Origin: Methanobacterium bryantii
Lineage (GTDB): Archaea; Methanobacteriota; Methanobacteria; Methanobacteriales; Methanobacteriaceae
Assembly (NCBI RefSeq): GCF_002287175.1
Contig: NZ_LMVM01000012.1
Span: 124,001-188,000, forward strand
Direction: 5' to 3'
DNA: 64,000 nucleotides
Below the pieces are notes generated by a model. It was not told the DNA's origin, searched no databases, and worked only from the letters and a program-made list of their open reading frames with translations. The position numbers and the translations under genes were made by a program. Numbering within the stretch: the first letter of the stretch is position 1; every line of letters begins with the position of its first letter. Of this stretch, positions 63,300-64,000 are shown piece by piece.

Positions 63300-64000
63300 A
63301 TGGCAGCCGCTCAAATTATGGTTGTTGAAGATGAGAGGATTACCGCAAAGGATATACAAAGTGCATTGGAAAGTGCGGGATATGGAGTTGCCGATTTAGT
63401 TTTTTCTGGTGAGGATGCAGTTCGTAAGGCAGGAGAGCTTCAGCCGGATCTTGTTCTTATGGACATTAAACTTGAGGGCGAAATGGACGGTATAGAGGCT
63501 GCAACACAAATCAGGGAACGTTATGATATCCCCGTAATTTATTTAACTGCATATTCAAGTGCAAGTATTGTGCAGAGAGCTAAAATGACGGAACCTGCAG
63601 GATATCTTCTTAAAGAACAGTTTGGCTTTCTTACCAAGCCTTTTGAAGAGAGTGAATTGAACACTACAATAGAAATAGCTCTTTACAACCATAAAATTGA
63701 AAAAAGACTTAGAAATCGTGAACAATGGCTTGCTGCAATACTTAAAAGTGTGAGTGATGCTGTAATAGCTACAGATTCTAAAGGTAGGATTAAATATATG
63801 AATCCTGTTGCTGAAGAGCTTACTGGATGGATACAGGAAGAAGCTATAGGTGAAGATCTAGATAAAATATTAAAAATTTTGAGTAAAGAATCTACAAACA
63901 TTGAATCTGGGATTACTTCAACTGATTTCTTTGATAAAACGGTAATAAGAGCTAAAGATGGAACTAAATTACTTGTAGGTGGTAGTACTACTCCTATTAA
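63300..64000 (+). CDS. Response regulator with receiver and PAS domains (2), cut by window end
   Basis: The open frame runs from ATG 63300 (MAAAQIMVVEDERITAKDIQ, behind GGGGGT) to the end of the window, 233 codons. The receiver has the phosphoacceptor in DLVLMDIKLEGEMDG and VIYLTAYSS, then the same extended EPAGYLLKEQFGFLTKPF segment as its paralog. A PAS domain follows (WLAAILKSVSDAVIATDSKGRIKYMNPVAEELTGW). Further output domains, possibly a histidine kinase, lie beyond the window. DNA identity to gene 1 is high around the phosphorylation site, indicating tandem duplication. Confidence 0.88.
   Translation, partial: MAAAQIMVVEDERITAKDIQSALESAGYGVADLVFSGEDAVRKAGELQPDLVLMDIKLEGEMDGIEAATQIRERYDIPVIYLTAYSSASIVQRAKMTEPAGYLLKEQFGFLTKPFEESELNTTIEIALYNHKIEKRLRNREQWLAAILKSVSDAVIATDSKGRIKYMNPVAEELTGWIQEEAIGEDLDKILKILSKESTNIESGITSTDFFDKTVIRAKDGTKLLVGGSTTPI

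Overview
The window comes from a low-GC, pseudomurein-walled hydrogenotrophic methanogen, most likely Methanobacterium or a close relative in the Methanobacteriales. The evidence is an F420-dependent methylene-H4MPT dehydrogenase (mtd), a fused Fae-Hps enzyme, long surface proteins built from pseudomurein-binding-type repeats, parallel beta-helix adhesin-like proteins, archaeal TATA boxes and GGTGAT/GGAGG ribosome binding sites.

Layout. 1-13091 is a type I-B (Cst/TNEAP-like) CRISPR-Cas locus: the tail of cas6, then cas8b, cas7, cas5, cas3, cas4, cas1, cas2, a leader, and an array of 78 repeats and 77 spacers. The penultimate repeat is split by a 60-bp two-hairpin insertion. 13092-25587 is chromosomal background: mtd, a TMEM175-like channel, two TetR paralogs, an HD-domain protein, DedA, uppP (no ATG/GTG/TTG start available), a winged-helix/membrane pair, a broken nitroreductase, hisB, ferredoxin, a ModE-like regulator and a flippase. 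25946-31164 holds two paralogous adhesin-like proteins. 31203-38203 holds an iron-sulfur flavoprotein, a carbonic-anhydrase-like protein, fae-hps behind a duplicated promoter region, a TrpB2-type tryptophan synthase beta and a PAS/GAF histidine kinase.

38646-51095 is the most interesting part. A 2268-residue secreted wall-binding protein ends in a C39-like cysteine peptidase domain, a motif spaced like a double-glycine bacteriocin leader, and a Trp/Tyr-rich, Gly-rich hydrophobic tip. In its transcription direction it is followed by repeated modules: a small four-helix membrane protein, then an orphan copy of the C39 half plus leader plus a different tip, then another small membrane protein, and so on. 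This is the layout of a polymorphic toxin with orphan tip cassettes and immunity genes, here with an archaeal wall anchor and a processing peptidase in cis. Function is inferred; no member is characterised from this sequence alone.

51439-53904 is a second wall-binding protein with an M14-like metallopeptidase core. 54416-64000 holds DUF1786, PHP, zinc-ribbon/SHOCT, archaemetzincin, UspA, DUF63, a YbjQ-like membrane protein, some gene remnants, a LeuA-type synthase and two response regulators, the last cut by the window end.

A second theme is a family of roughly 48-60 bp elements made of two adjacent short hairpins. Copies lie inside a CRISPR repeat, inside a nitroreductase (frameshifting), in frame inside an orphan toxin cassette, at the ribosome binding site of an adhesin, between duplicated fae-hps promoters, and upstream of a response regulator.
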